Assembly (NCBI RefSeq): GCF_021023135.1
Contig: NZ_PGFV01000003.1
Coordinates: forward strand, 1-64,000
Direction: 5' to 3'
Origin: Brevibacterium sp. CCUG 69071
GTDB taxonomy: Bacteria; Actinomycetota; Actinomycetes; Actinomycetales; Brevibacteriaceae
Length of the DNA stretch: 64,000 bases
Shown one piece after another: positions 24,913 to 33,207 of the stretch. The notes below the pieces were generated by a model that was not told where the DNA came from, did not search any database, and worked only from the letters and a program-made list of their open reading frames with translations. Each line of letters opens with the position of its first letter. The stretch's first letter is position 1. The translations under genes were made by a program, and so were the position numbers.

Positions 24913-25871
24913 CGGTGGGACCTCCTCAGTCGGTTCTCCAGGGTTCTCGCCGCATCGATCAGCTCACTGGGCCCGTGGATCCGGAAGTCGCGGTCGAGTC
25001 GGAGCACATGGGCGAGCAGGCCGGTCCACGACCATGAGCCGAGGGTGGCCCGAGACGTTTCCTCGGTGAGCGCCTCGACGTGGGCGTCGTGGAGCCAGCG
25101 GGCCACCTCGGCGGCGGGGGCGTCGATGTCGAGAGTCCCGATGCACGGCCACCGGTCTTCGGTGTCCGAGCCTTTGAACCGGGCCTCGAGCAACGCCGTC
25201 GCACCGCCGTCCGGCAGTTCCCGCGGCCGGAAGCGCGGTCCGGTCGGGATGCGCGGGGTGATCCGGTCGACGCGGAAGATCCGCCAGTCCTCGGCGTCGA
25301 GGTCCCAGCCGAGCAGGTACCAGCGGCCGGAGCGGGCGATGATGTCGTGCGGTTCGACCCGCCGAGGCGGTCGGCTCGTTGCTGTTCCGTCTGCACTCCC
25401 GGAGGCGTGGTCGAAGCGCAGCACCATGGTTTCGCGCACGGCGGTGCTGATCGTCTCGATGACGCTCGGGTCGGCATGGTCGTCCCCGTCGGTGGTCGTG
25501 AAGGCCAGGTGGTCGATCCGTGTGCGCAGTCGGGCCGGGAGGAGCTGACGGATCGTCGCGAGCGCACGGTCGGCCGCCTCGTCGACTGCGACTCCGGTCT
25601 GCGGGGAGTTCTGCAGCGCGATCGCGATGGCCACGGCCTGCTCGTCGTCGAATCTCAGCGGGGGCAGTTCGGAGCCGGCTTCGAGTCGGTAGCCTCCGTC
25701 GGGTCCTTTGAGGGTGCGGATCCGGTAGCCGAGTTCGCGCAGCCGGTCGACGTCGCGGCGCACGGTGCGTGTGGTCACGTCGAGGCGTTCGGCGAGGACG
25801 GCACCGGACCAGTCCCGCCGCACCTGCAGCAGCGAGAGCAGGTCGAGCATGCGTGACGAGGGTCCGGTCAT
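24909..25871 (-). CDS. WYL-domain transcriptional regulator (YafY type)
   Basis: A 320-residue regulator with an N-terminal HTH_11 winged helix (LAERLDVTTRTVRRDVDRL), a central WYL domain (about residues 140-225, WYLLGWDLDAEDWRIFRVDR) and a C-terminal WCX extension. WYL domains sense small ligands or nucleic acid. I take ATG 25869-25871. No Shine-Dalgarno is visible, so a leaderless start is likely. The longer frame is antisense to the VOC gene and is discarded. An 11-bp perfect palindrome lies 20 bases upstream, between this gene and the divergent VOC gene. The YdeI gene follows with a four-base overlap. Confidence 0.9.
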   Translation of the reverse strand: MTGPSSRMLDLLSLLQVRRDWSGAVLAERLDVTTRTVRRDVDRLRELGYRIRTLKGPDGGYRLEAGSELPPLRFDDEQAVAIAIALQNSPQTGVAVDEAADRALATIRQLLPARLRTRIDHLAFTTTDGDDHADPSVIETISTAVRETMVLRFDHASGSADGTATSRPPRRVEPHDIIARSGRWYLLGWDLDAEDWRIFRVDRITPRIPTGPRFRPRELPDGGATALLEARFKGSDTEDRWPCIGTLDIDAPAAEVARWLHDAHVEALTEETSRATLGSWSWTGLLAHVLRLDRDFRIHGPSELIDAARTLENRLRRSHR

Positions 25872-25890
25872 GGTTTCAATTGTGCCGCAG

Positions 25891-25915
25891 GTAGAGGACA
25901 GGATCTGTCCTCTAC
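25891..25915. promoter_or_regulatory. Palindromic operator for the WYL regulator / VOC divergent pair
   Basis: GTAGAGGACAG and CTGTCCTCTAC are perfect 11-base arms around GAT. The core is GACA-N5-TGTC, the same core found beside the second WYL gene at 43808-43826. It lies in the short divergent region between the two genes, as expected for a self-regulating WYL protein. Confidence 0.8.
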
Positions 25916-25991
25916 GGCTGTGAGAGTGAGCCTCGGCGGCGCTCAGGCCGCCGTTGACACGATGCAGGCGACTGCACGGAGAGGAACACTC

Positions 25992-26450
25992 ATGACCATC
26001 TCGACGACCACTCATCTCAACTTCACCGGCACCGCGCGTGCCGCCCTCGACTTCTATCGGGAGGTCTTCGGCGGCGAGGTGCAGGCGACCACCTACGGTC
26101 AGCTCGGCGCACCGGAGGGCTCCCCGGACGCCGATCGGATCGTCTTCGGCAGCCTCACCTCGGCGAGCGGTTTCACCGTCATGGCCTATGACATCCCCGG
26201 CAGCTCTCCCGCCGAGGCGGCGCCCGCGCCGGGTGCCCGTCGCGAGCGGGGGATGACGATCACCGACCGGCCGTTCTTCCTCTCGGTGCGCGGTGAGACC
26301 CTCGCCGAGGTGGCCGCGTACTGGGAGGGGCTGAGCGCGGGGGCCGCGATCATCGAGCCGCTCACCGCCTCCGAATGGAGCTCCGGCTTCGGCATGCTCA
26401 CTGACCGGTTCGGCGTCACCTGGGTGGTGGACGTTCAGCCGGCGAAGTAG
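25992..26450 (+). CDS. PhnB-like VOC family protein
   Basis: A 152-residue VOC protein of the PhnB/3-demethylubiquinone-like subgroup. It opens THLNFTGTARAALDFYREVFGG and carries the MAYDIPG segment and a WVVDV C-terminus. ATG 25992-25994 is preceded by GAGAGGAA. It is divergent from the WYL regulator and shares its palindromic operator region. It overlaps the CHY zinc-finger gene tail to tail by 16 bases. Stand-alone members of this group often accompany WYL regulators and are of unproven function. Confidence 0.87.
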   Translation: MTISTTTHLNFTGTARAALDFYREVFGGEVQATTYGQLGAPEGSPDADRIVFGSLTSASGFTVMAYDIPGSSPAEAAPAPGARRERGMTITDRPFFLSVRGETLAEVAAYWEGLSAGAAIIEPLTASEWSSGFGMLTDRFGVTWVVDVQPAK

Positions 26451-26755
26451 AGATCCGAGTGCGCCGCGCAGCGGGGATTGAAGGGTGCAGTGCATTCCGG
26501 GCAGGCGTCGACGCGTTTGTACGTCTCGATCGTCAGTTCGGTCCGGCACATTCCGCAGAGGATGGCGGGCTGGTCCCATTGATCGCGGGGCCATTGTTCG
26601 GCCGGGTGGTCGGCGCATTCGGAGTGGCAGTGGTGGCACGGGTAGTACCTGTCGCAGCAGGCGAAGCGGATCGCGATGATGTCGAGTTCGGTCGAATAGT
26701 GCTCACACCGGGTGTGCTCGTCAACGGTCTTGCCGTAGACGCGGACGTCTGACAT
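26435..26755 (-). CDS. CHY zinc finger protein
   Basis: A 106-residue zinc-binding protein with many Cys and His: TRCEHYSTELD, CCDRYYPCHHCHSEC, LCGMCR and CPECTAPFNPRCAAH. The arrangement matches the CHY zinc finger family, which in eukaryotes is part of RING ligases and in bacteria stands alone. It probably binds three zinc ions and has a structural or protein-binding role. It overlaps the end of the VOC gene. A decayed relative of this gene is visible at 44821-44931. Confidence 0.88.
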   Translation of the reverse strand: MSDVRVYGKTVDEHTRCEHYSTELDIIAIRFACCDRYYPCHHCHSECADHPAEQWPRDQWDQPAILCGMCRTELTIETYKRVDACPECTAPFNPRCAAHSDLYFAG

Positions 26756-26858
26756 CGCGGTTCGCCTCCTTCCCGGTGGTTGAGTCTCTGCGCTTCCAGC
26801 CTAGCGGTCTGCCAGGGTCGTCCGAGTAGAGTGGGGACCCCCGAGCCGAAGAGGACCC

Positions 26859-27905
26859 ATGACATCCCCCGACGATTTCGTTCACCCATTCGCCGAGGTG
26901 GCCCTGGCCAACATCACCCGTGACTACCCGTTTGCGGCTCATCACACGGCGAACAGCCTCGCCGACATCGTGCCGGCTGTCGAGAAGAATCCCGCGTTCG
27001 CGAATTCCTATGACTGGCATTCGAGCGTGCACATGCACTACCTGTTGGCGTCCCTGCTCGGCACCGAGGCGGGACGTCAGGCTTCGTGGCGGGATGAGGC
27101 CATCGAGGTGCTCACCTCGCATCTGAGCGAGGTGAATATGCTCGCCGAGGCGGATTTCCTCCGTGGCAATCCGTCGTGGGAGCGCCCGTACGGGTGGGCG
27201 TGGGCGGTCGAGATCAATCGCGCTTTGCACGCAAGTGATGTTCCGGAGCTGCGCGGGTTGGCCGAGCACACGCAGGTGCTCGCCGATACGGTCTTCACCC
27301 TCGTCAGCGACTGGCTGCCGAGGGTCGCCGAACCGGTGCGGCATGGGGTGCACTCGAACACGGCGTTCGCGCTGCGGCGCATACTCATCGCGGCCAGAGC
27401 TGCGGACCGCCACGATGTCGTCGATACGATCGCCGGTGCCGCGCGTCGCTTCTTCGCCGAGGACCAGGCGTGGAACTTCCACCAGGAACGCAGCGGTCAC
27501 GACTTCCTCTCCCCCGGGCTGTGCGAGGCCGACCTCATGGCCGTCCTGCTCACCGAAGATGAGCTCGCCGTCTGGCTGCCCGGCTTCCTCTCTGAACTCT
27601 CGCCCGAGTCACCGGCGCTGACCCCGGTCGAGGTTCTCGATCCCACCGACGGTCAGCAGAGTCACCTCTATGGTCTGGGGTTGTCAGTCGCGGCATCGGT
27701 CATGCGGTTGGCACCGCGACTGCAGCGCATCGGCGAGGCCGGCGGAGAGGGCTCCCCTGGTCTGGCCGATCAGGCCAAAGGCATGCTCACCCGCGTCGAC
27801 AGGCTCATGGCGCCAGGACTCGAGGCCGCCGTGTCGGACGAGTACATGTCCTCGCACTGGGTGGCGACGTTCGCGTGGGAGGCGCTGGCGCTCAAGTCGA
27901 GCTGA
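26859..27905 (+). CDS. DUF2891 domain-containing protein
   Basis: A 348-residue soluble protein matching the DUF2891 family, mostly alpha-helical with the NSYDWHSSVHMHYLL stretch near residue 50 and conserved Trp/His clusters through the length. It is probably an alpha/alpha-barrel, but the activity is unknown to me. GAGG lies just before the ATG at 26859-26861. It is divergent from the CHY zinc-finger gene and convergent with the aspartase gene, with a possible weak hairpin in the 54-base gap. Confidence 0.83.
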   Translation: MTSPDDFVHPFAEVALANITRDYPFAAHHTANSLADIVPAVEKNPAFANSYDWHSSVHMHYLLASLLGTEAGRQASWRDEAIEVLTSHLSEVNMLAEADFLRGNPSWERPYGWAWAVEINRALHASDVPELRGLAEHTQVLADTVFTLVSDWLPRVAEPVRHGVHSNTAFALRRILIAARAADRHDVVDTIAGAARRFFAEDQAWNFHQERSGHDFLSPGLCEADLMAVLLTEDELAVWLPGFLSELSPESPALTPVEVLDPTDGQQSHLYGLGLSVAASVMRLAPRLQRIGEAGGEGSPGLADQAKGMLTRVDRLMAPGLEAAVSDEYMSSHWVATFAWEALALKSS

Positions 27906-27959
27906 TGCACCCCGGAATCTCGCGGCTTGCGCGAACTCCTGGGGAACACCGAACCCATC

Positions 27960-29480
27960 TCACTCGGCAGATGACGCCCCAGGAGCCGCAGGCACCACCG
28001 GAATCTCCGAGGTCATCTCATCGCGGGGAACAGCCTCGGTGCTCTCGGCTGAGTTCTCGACACTATGATCGGCGGGCAATCCGGTCAGGCGCTCCGGCTT
28101 GAGGATCTCCTTGAGCTGGGCTCTGTCGAGGAGCCCCTGCGCCACCACCAGATCGGAGATCGGCTCATTCGTCGCCAGTGCCTGCTTGGCCAGCTGCGCG
28201 GCCGGCGCGTAGCCGATGACCGGGGCGAGCGCGGTGATGACGGTGACGGAACGGGCCACGGTGTCCTCAAGCGCCGCCTCGTTGGCGGTGATGCCGTTGA
28301 CGCAGTTGATGCGGAAGGTCTGGCACGCGCGTTCGAGCCACGTGATCGACTGGAACAGCGAGTGGGCGATGACCGGTTCGAAGGCGTTGAGCTGCAGCTG
28401 GCCGGCCTCGACGGCCATCGACACGGTGACATCGGCTCCGGCGACCGAGTAGGCGACCTGGGAGACGGCCTCGGGAATCACCGGGTTGACCTTGCCGGGC
28501 ATGATCGAGGACCCCGCCTGACGGGCAGGCAGGTTGATCTCACCGAGACCCGCCTGCGGCCCCGAGGACAGCAGGCGCAGATCGTTGGCGATCTTCGACA
28601 TCTTCAGCGCACTGCGCTTGAGCGCCCCGGAGAAGGTGATGAAGGCACCGGTGTCCGAGGTCGATTCGACGAGATCGCCGGCGGTGACGAGCTCAAGCCC
28701 GGTGATGGCACGCAGGTGTTCGATCACCGCTTCCTTGTACCCGACCGGTGCGTTGATCGCCGTGCCGATGGCCGTGGCACCCATGTTGACCTCGCCGAGG
28801 AGAGCGACGGCCTCTTCGAGACGCTGCACATCCTCGCGCAGAGTGGTGGCGAAGGCCGTGAACTCCTGCCCCAGGGTCATCGGCACCGCGTCCTGGAGCT
28901 GCGTCCGACCGACCTTGATGATGTGTGAGAATTCCCGTCCCTTGGCAGCGAAGGCATCGGCGAGGAGCGTAAGTTCGCTCAGCAGATTCTGCAGCGAGAA
29001 GGCCAGCGCGATCTTGATCGCCGTCGGGTAGGTGTCGTTCGTGGACTGGCTGTGGTTCGTATGATCATTGGGGTTGATGAACGAATAGTCGCCCTTCGCA
29101 TGACCCGCGATCTCGAGGGCACGGTTCGTGATCACCTCGTTGGCGTTCATGTTCGTCGAGGTGCCCGCGCCGCCCTGGATGACGCCGACCGTGAATTGGT
29201 CGTGGAGCTTGCCGCCCTTGATCTCCTCACAGGCGGCATCGATGAGGTTCGCCCGCTGTTCGTCGAGCGCGCCGATCTCCAGGTTCGCCCGTGCCGCCGC
29301 CTGCTTCACGCAGGCGAAGGCACGAACGAAGTCCGGGTAGACGGAGACCGGCCTGCGCGCGATCGGGAAGTTCTCGCCTGCTCGGGCCGTGTGCACACCC
29401 CAATACGCTGACGTCGGGATCTCGAGGCTCCCGATTGAGTCCGTTTCCGTGCGGGTGGGTGCTAAAGAGCTGTCGGTCAT
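27960..29480 (-). CDS. aspA: Aspartate ammonia-lyase
   Basis: A 506-residue member of the aspartase/fumarase superfamily. It converts L-aspartate to fumarate and ammonia in the cytoplasm. The superfamily signature GSSIMPGKVNPVIPE is near residue 320, the active-site loop that closes over substrate. A GGAGTSTNMNANEV segment lies near residue 105. Residues fit aspartase better than fumarase, although annotation by eye cannot fully exclude a fumarase. The start ATG (29478-29480) touches the stop of the flavin monooxygenase gene (GTGATGA), so the two are translated together. The C-terminal extension of about 30 residues is Ser/Glu/Pro-rich and probably disordered. Confidence 0.9.
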   Translation of the reverse strand: MTDSSLAPTRTETDSIGSLEIPTSAYWGVHTARAGENFPIARRPVSVYPDFVRAFACVKQAAARANLEIGALDEQRANLIDAACEEIKGGKLHDQFTVGVIQGGAGTSTNMNANEVITNRALEIAGHAKGDYSFINPNDHTNHSQSTNDTYPTAIKIALAFSLQNLLSELTLLADAFAAKGREFSHIIKVGRTQLQDAVPMTLGQEFTAFATTLREDVQRLEEAVALLGEVNMGATAIGTAINAPVGYKEAVIEHLRAITGLELVTAGDLVESTSDTGAFITFSGALKRSALKMSKIANDLRLLSSGPQAGLGEINLPARQAGSSIMPGKVNPVIPEAVSQVAYSVAGADVTVSMAVEAGQLQLNAFEPVIAHSLFQSITWLERACQTFRINCVNGITANEAALEDTVARSVTVITALAPVIGYAPAAQLAKQALATNEPISDLVVAQGLLDRAQLKEILKPERLTGLPADHSVENSAESTEAVPRDEMTSEIPVVPAAPGASSAE

Positions 29481-30772
29481 CACGATGCTGCTGAGGCGAG
29501 CGCGGTCTGGTGGTCCGGCTCATAGTCGCGGTACTTCCGCTGGATCTCGATCTGGTCGGCGAGGTATTTCGCGTCGTGCCACACTCCCCAGATGAAGCTC
29601 GAGCCGCGACGAGACAGCCACGGCAGGCCGAGGAAGTACATACCGGGAACCGGGGTGACGCCACGCTGCTGAACCGGGTAGCCGCGCTCGTCGAGGACAC
29701 CGTCGACGGCCAGCCAGGAGTAGTCGACACCGAATCCGGTCGCCCAGATCACGGTTCGCACGTCGGCCTCGGCGAGGTCGAGTTCGAGGATCGGGTCGGA
29801 CACGCACTCGGGATCGGCACCGAGCTCATGGGCTTCGGGCTCCGGAGGAAGGTCGAGCCCATTGCGTTCGATGTACTCATCGGCCTCACGCAGCAGGGAC
29901 AGATAGTTGTCATCACCGCGGGCGATGTTCGCCGCCAGGTCGGAACCGATCTGCAGCTTGCCGTCCGCATAGGAATTCGCCCGGCCCAGCAGTGTGATCC
30001 CCGAGGCCGCGAGATTGCGGAAGTCCACGGTGTGTCCGCCTTCGGCACCGCTGACGGCGATGGTGACGTGATCGGCTCCGACGGGAGGGGCGGCCAGATC
30101 CCATTTGCCCAAGGCTCCGAGCCACCAGCAGAAGTCGCGGTTGCGGTAGGCGCGCGGCGGGCGATCGTGGGGTCCCACTGCCAGGTAGACCTTCTTGCCG
30201 GCCTTCTGGATCTCGGCGGCGATCTGCACACCCGACGATCCTGCGCCGACGACGAGCACGGCGCCTTCGTCGAGCTGCGCGGGATTCTTGTACGAGTTCG
30301 AGTGGATCTGAGTGATCCCCGAGCTTTCGTCAATGATCGTCGGAATGACCGGAGTCTGGAACGGACCCGTCGCGGCGACGACATAGTCAGCCGCAATGGA
30401 GCCCTGATCGGTCTCGACGAGGTAACCTCGGGCGTTCTCGCGTTCGGTCACTGAAGTCACGGTGACCCCGGTGCGCACCGGCAGATCGTTGCGTTCGACC
30501 AAGGTCCGGAAGTACTCGGCGACCTGGTCCTTGGTGGCGAACCCATCGGGGTCGACGCCGTCGAACTCCTGCGTGGGGAACCGATCGTGCCAGGCCGGCC
30601 CGTTGGCGACGAGGGAGTCCCAGCGCCGAGACTGCCATGCCTCGGCGATCCGATTCTTCTCCAGGACGATGTGCGGCACCCCTCTGGACTGAAGATGCTC
30701 GCTCATTGCGATTCCGGCTTGGCCCGCGCCGATGATGACGACTTCGGTGGTCTCAGTTTCCTTGCCCGGCAT
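29480..30772 (-). CDS. Flavin-containing monooxygenase (group B type)
   Basis: A 430-residue FAD/NADPH monooxygenase. The FAD Rossmann motif is GAGQAGIAMS near the N-terminus and the NADPH motif is VVGAGSSGVQIA. The C-terminal segment VIWATGFGVDYSWL is the ATG-type motif of this family. I start at ATG 30770-30772, behind CAGGAG. The family covers YUCCA-like and N-oxidising enzymes, so the substrate may be an amine or an aldehyde-derived acid. It is first in an operon with aspartase, and a palindrome at 30920-30938 probably controls it. Confidence 0.88.
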   Translation of the reverse strand: MPGKETETTEVVIIGAGQAGIAMSEHLQSRGVPHIVLEKNRIAEAWQSRRWDSLVANGPAWHDRFPTQEFDGVDPDGFATKDQVAEYFRTLVERNDLPVRTGVTVTSVTERENARGYLVETDQGSIAADYVVAATGPFQTPVIPTIIDESSGITQIHSNSYKNPAQLDEGAVLVVGAGSSGVQIAAEIQKAGKKVYLAVGPHDRPPRAYRNRDFCWWLGALGKWDLAAPPVGADHVTIAVSGAEGGHTVDFRNLAASGITLLGRANSYADGKLQIGSDLAANIARGDDNYLSLLREADEYIERNGLDLPPEPEAHELGADPECVSDPILELDLAEADVRTVIWATGFGVDYSWLAVDGVLDERGYPVQQRGVTPVPGMYFLGLPWLSRRGSSFIWGVWHDAKYLADQIEIQRKYRDYEPDHQTALASAAS

Positions 30773-30919
30773 GGGACACTCCTGTTCTCGAAAACCGCGT
30801 CTGATAAGCAGATACGGCACTTGCGTCTTTGCTCGTGGGGCGATGGTGCGCCTCGCCCTCTCGTGTTCCAGCAAACCGCAGACGAGAGTGTCAATGCCAA
30901 TAGTTGTTGACGGTCAATT

Positions 30920-30938
30920 GCATCTATTGGATAGATGC
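30920..30938. promoter_or_regulatory. Palindrome upstream of the monooxygenase-aspartase operon
   Basis: GCATCTAT-TGG-ATAGATGC has perfect 8-base arms and is 148 bases upstream of the monooxygenase start. A similar ATCTAT half-site followed by AGAT occurs in the LysR-RidA divergent region. LysR proteins bind interrupted palindromes of this size, so the adjacent LysR protein (30995-31927) is a good candidate ligand. The rest of the 222-base gap shows no gene. Confidence 0.5.
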
Positions 30939-30994
30939 AGCCGACAGGAGTCAATCATTTCCGGGTATCTTGATGTTCGGCCGAACAGCCGCCC

Positions 30995-31927
30995 TCAGGC
31001 GGAATCCTCACTCGGGGCCGCCTCGGAGAGGATCTCGCGCATCACCGCGGTCACGGCCTTCGCCTTCGCGGTCCCGGCCGCCTGCCACAGGGCGGAGACG
31101 ACGAGGTGGAGGCTCGGTGCCGGGTCGGCGATCTCGAGGATCGAGGTCTTCGCCCCGGTGTAGGTCTGCTTGATGTCGGGCCGCTGATTGAGGATCGAGA
31201 ATCCCAGGCCCATCGCGACCATCGAGCGCACCGTCTCGTAGTTCGAGGAACGGTATTTGACCTTCGGGGTGATGCCGGCGGTGCGCAGAATGGTGAGGAA
31301 GTACTCGCGGCTGTCGGGCAGGTCGAGGAGGACGAGCGGGTCCTCGGCGAGCGCTGAGAGCTTCACCTTCTTCTTCCCGGCCAGGCGATGGTTCGTGTCG
31401 ACGATGACGTGCGGACGCACCTCCCCGACCCTTTGGGTCTGAATGCCGTCGGCGTCGGTGAGGTCGTAGTTGAGTGCGAGCTCCGCCCGCCCGCTGCGCA
31501 GCGCGGCCAGGCACTCCTCGTGATCGCCTTCGACGACATCGACCGTGAGCTCCGGGTGCCGTTCGTTGAGCCGCCCGATGAGCTGGGGAAGGATGAAGGG
31601 GGCCAGCGTCTTGAAGCAGGCCAGGACGATCGTGCCGCGGACTTCCTTCTGCCCGGCCTGGATCGACTCGACCGCGTCGGTGATGAGCCCGAAGATCTGC
31701 CGGGTCTCGTGGAGCAGTCCTTCGCCGGCCGGGGTGAGGACGAGGCCTTTGGAGTGCTGGCGGACGAAGAGCGGAGCGCCGAGAGCCTTCTCCAACTGAT
31801 TGATCGCCGTGGACACCGCCGACTGCGCAATGTGCAGCTCCTGACTCGCCGTCGTCATGTTCAGAGTCTTCGCGCACTCCGCGAAGTACGAGAGCTGGGT
31901 GAGCGTGATCGAGAATCTGTGGACCAT
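30995..31927 (-). CDS. LysR-family transcriptional regulator
   Basis: A 310-residue LTTR. The winged helix is at residues 5-65 (LSYFAECAKTLNMTTASQELHIAQSAVS) and two periplasmic-binding-protein-like lobes form the effector domain. It is divergent from the RidA-DUF1028-M20-permease-dehydrogenase operon, the classical position for an activator of that operon. It also lies directly upstream of the monooxygenase-aspartase operon, and both control regions contain ATCTAT-type half sites. The inducer is unknown. Confidence 0.9.
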   Translation of the reverse strand: MVHRFSITLTQLSYFAECAKTLNMTTASQELHIAQSAVSTAINQLEKALGAPLFVRQHSKGLVLTPAGEGLLHETRQIFGLITDAVESIQAGQKEVRGTIVLACFKTLAPFILPQLIGRLNERHPELTVDVVEGDHEECLAALRSGRAELALNYDLTDADGIQTQRVGEVRPHVIVDTNHRLAGKKKVKLSALAEDPLVLLDLPDSREYFLTILRTAGITPKVKYRSSNYETVRSMVAMGLGFSILNQRPDIKQTYTGAKTSILEIADPAPSLHLVVSALWQAAGTAKAKAVTAVMREILSEAAPSEDSA

Positions 31928-31950
31928 GGCGGCCTCTCCGTCCTGGAAAT

Positions 31951-31980
31951 CTATTTATCAGATGGAGCCTCTAGATAATA
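31951..31980. promoter_or_regulatory. Candidate LysR binding region between divergent genes
   Basis: In the 156-base gap between the LysR gene and ridA, CTATTTATC and GATAATA form an imperfect inverted repeat about 14 bases apart, in an AT-rich patch. LTTR operators commonly sit at this place. The match is weak, so this is only a suggestion. Confidence 0.35.
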
Positions 31981-32083
31981 ACTATTTCACAGATACTCCG
32001 ATGTTTCACAGAATAGAACCACAGACCCGAACGGCGCCACACCCCGTTCGTCACAGACCGATCCGCTCGAAGAGGAGACTCCC

Positions 32084-32527
32084 GTGGCCGAACCCACGCA
32101 CACACGTCTGAGAATGTTCAACACCAAAGAGACCTACCCCGAACAGAATCTCGACAACGATCTGTGCCAGGCCGTCGTCGCCGGTGGTGTCGTCTATCTC
32201 CGCGGGCAGATCGGCCAGGACCTGGAGACTCGCGAGTCCGTGGGCATCGGTGACGTCACCGCGCAGGCGGAGAAGGCGATGTCGAACATCGCCATGCTCC
32301 TCGAAGAAGCGGGCAGTCGGCTCGAGGACATCGTCAAGGTCACCATCTACATCATCGATCCCCGCTACCGCGAGGACGTCTACCGCACCGTGGGCAAATG
32401 GCTCAAAGGCGTCTACCCCGTCTCGACCGGCATCGTCGTCCAGGCCCTGGCCCGCCCCGAATGGCTCGTCGAGATCGACGCCACGGCCGTCATCAGCGAA
32501 CCCGCCCCCGCCGAGGTGGCCAAGTGA
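32084..32527 (+). CDS. RidA family protein (enamine/imine deaminase-like)
   Basis: A 147-residue member of the YjgF/RidA family, which hydrolyses reactive enamine or imine intermediates. It has the VVYLRGQIGQD stretch, a central LEEAGSRLEDIVKVTIYI segment that holds the usual trimer and active-site region, and a C-terminal RPEWLVEIDATAVI stretch. The arginine in the RPEWL turn is at the place of the catalytic Arg of the family. GTGA overlap couples it to the DUF1028 gene. It opens a five-gene catabolic operon controlled by the divergent LysR. Confidence 0.88.
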   Translation: MAEPTHTRLRMFNTKETYPEQNLDNDLCQAVVAGGVVYLRGQIGQDLETRESVGIGDVTAQAEKAMSNIAMLLEEAGSRLEDIVKVTIYIIDPRYREDVYRTVGKWLKGVYPVSTGIVVQALARPEWLVEIDATAVISEPAPAEVAK

Positions 32528-33207
32528 CCTTCTCCCTCCTCCTCCACGATCCCGACACCGGTGAGTTCGGTGCCGCGATCGCCTCGTCCTCCCCTGCCGT
32601 ATCCGCCCGATGCCTCAACCTGGCCGACGGAATCGGCGGAGTGAACTCGCAGAACGTCACCGACCCCCGCCTCGGCGGACGGATCCTCGACGAGATGGCA
32701 ACCGGGAAGCCGGCGCAGCTGGCCCTCGATTCCATCGTCGACCAGGTCGAGTCCGAGATCATCGCCTACCGCCAGATCCTCGTCATCGACGGCGGCGGCA
32801 ACACCGCTGCCCACTCCGGTGCCGAGGCGCTCGGGATCTTCGGTGCCCGCACTGAGCAGAACGCTGTGGCCGGTGGCAATATGCTCAAGTCGCTCGACGT
32901 CCTCGACGCCTTCATCGAGACCGCACTGGAGTCAGAGGGGCGGATCGAACACCGACTCTTCGAGGCCTTCCAAGCGGCCTTCGCCGCCGGCGGAGAGGCC
33001 GGACCTGTGCATTCGGCCGGGCTCGCCGTCGTCAGCGACGCCGGCTGGAGGGTCACCGACCTGCGCGTGGACTGGGCCGAGGAGGACCCCATCGGCGAGC
33101 TCGGCGAACTCCTCGACATCTGGATGCCCCAGCGCGAGGACTACATCACCCGCGGCCTCAACCCCGTCGCCTCACCGTCCTACGGCGTCCCCGGAGACGA
33201 CCGATGA
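32524..33207 (+). CDS. DUF1028 domain protein (putative Ntn-type hydrolase)
   Basis: A 227-residue protein starting at GTG 32524 (MTFSLLLHDPDTG). The opening TFSLL...FGAAIASSSPAV pattern is characteristic of DUF1028, a family with an Ntn-hydrolase-like fold in which the residue after the removed Met could be the nucleophile. Here that residue is Thr2. No activity is established. It sits between RidA and an M20 amidohydrolase with four-base overlaps on both sides, so it is tightly co-expressed. That context suggests cleavage of an amide-containing substrate. Confidence 0.85.
   Translation: MTFSLLLHDPDTGEFGAAIASSSPAVSARCLNLADGIGGVNSQNVTDPRLGGRILDEMATGKPAQLALDSIVDQVESEIIAYRQILVIDGGGNTAAHSGAEALGIFGARTEQNAVAGGNMLKSLDVLDAFIETALESEGRIEHRLFEAFQAAFAAGGEAGPVHSAGLAVVSDAGWRVTDLRVDWAEEDPIGELGELLDIWMPQREDYITRGLNPVASPSYGVPGDDR

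Noticed and set aside
24909..26639. 576-residue version of the WYL regulator
   Set aside because: The first 256 codons are antisense to the divergent VOC gene and cross the palindromic operator. The conserved protein begins at 25871.
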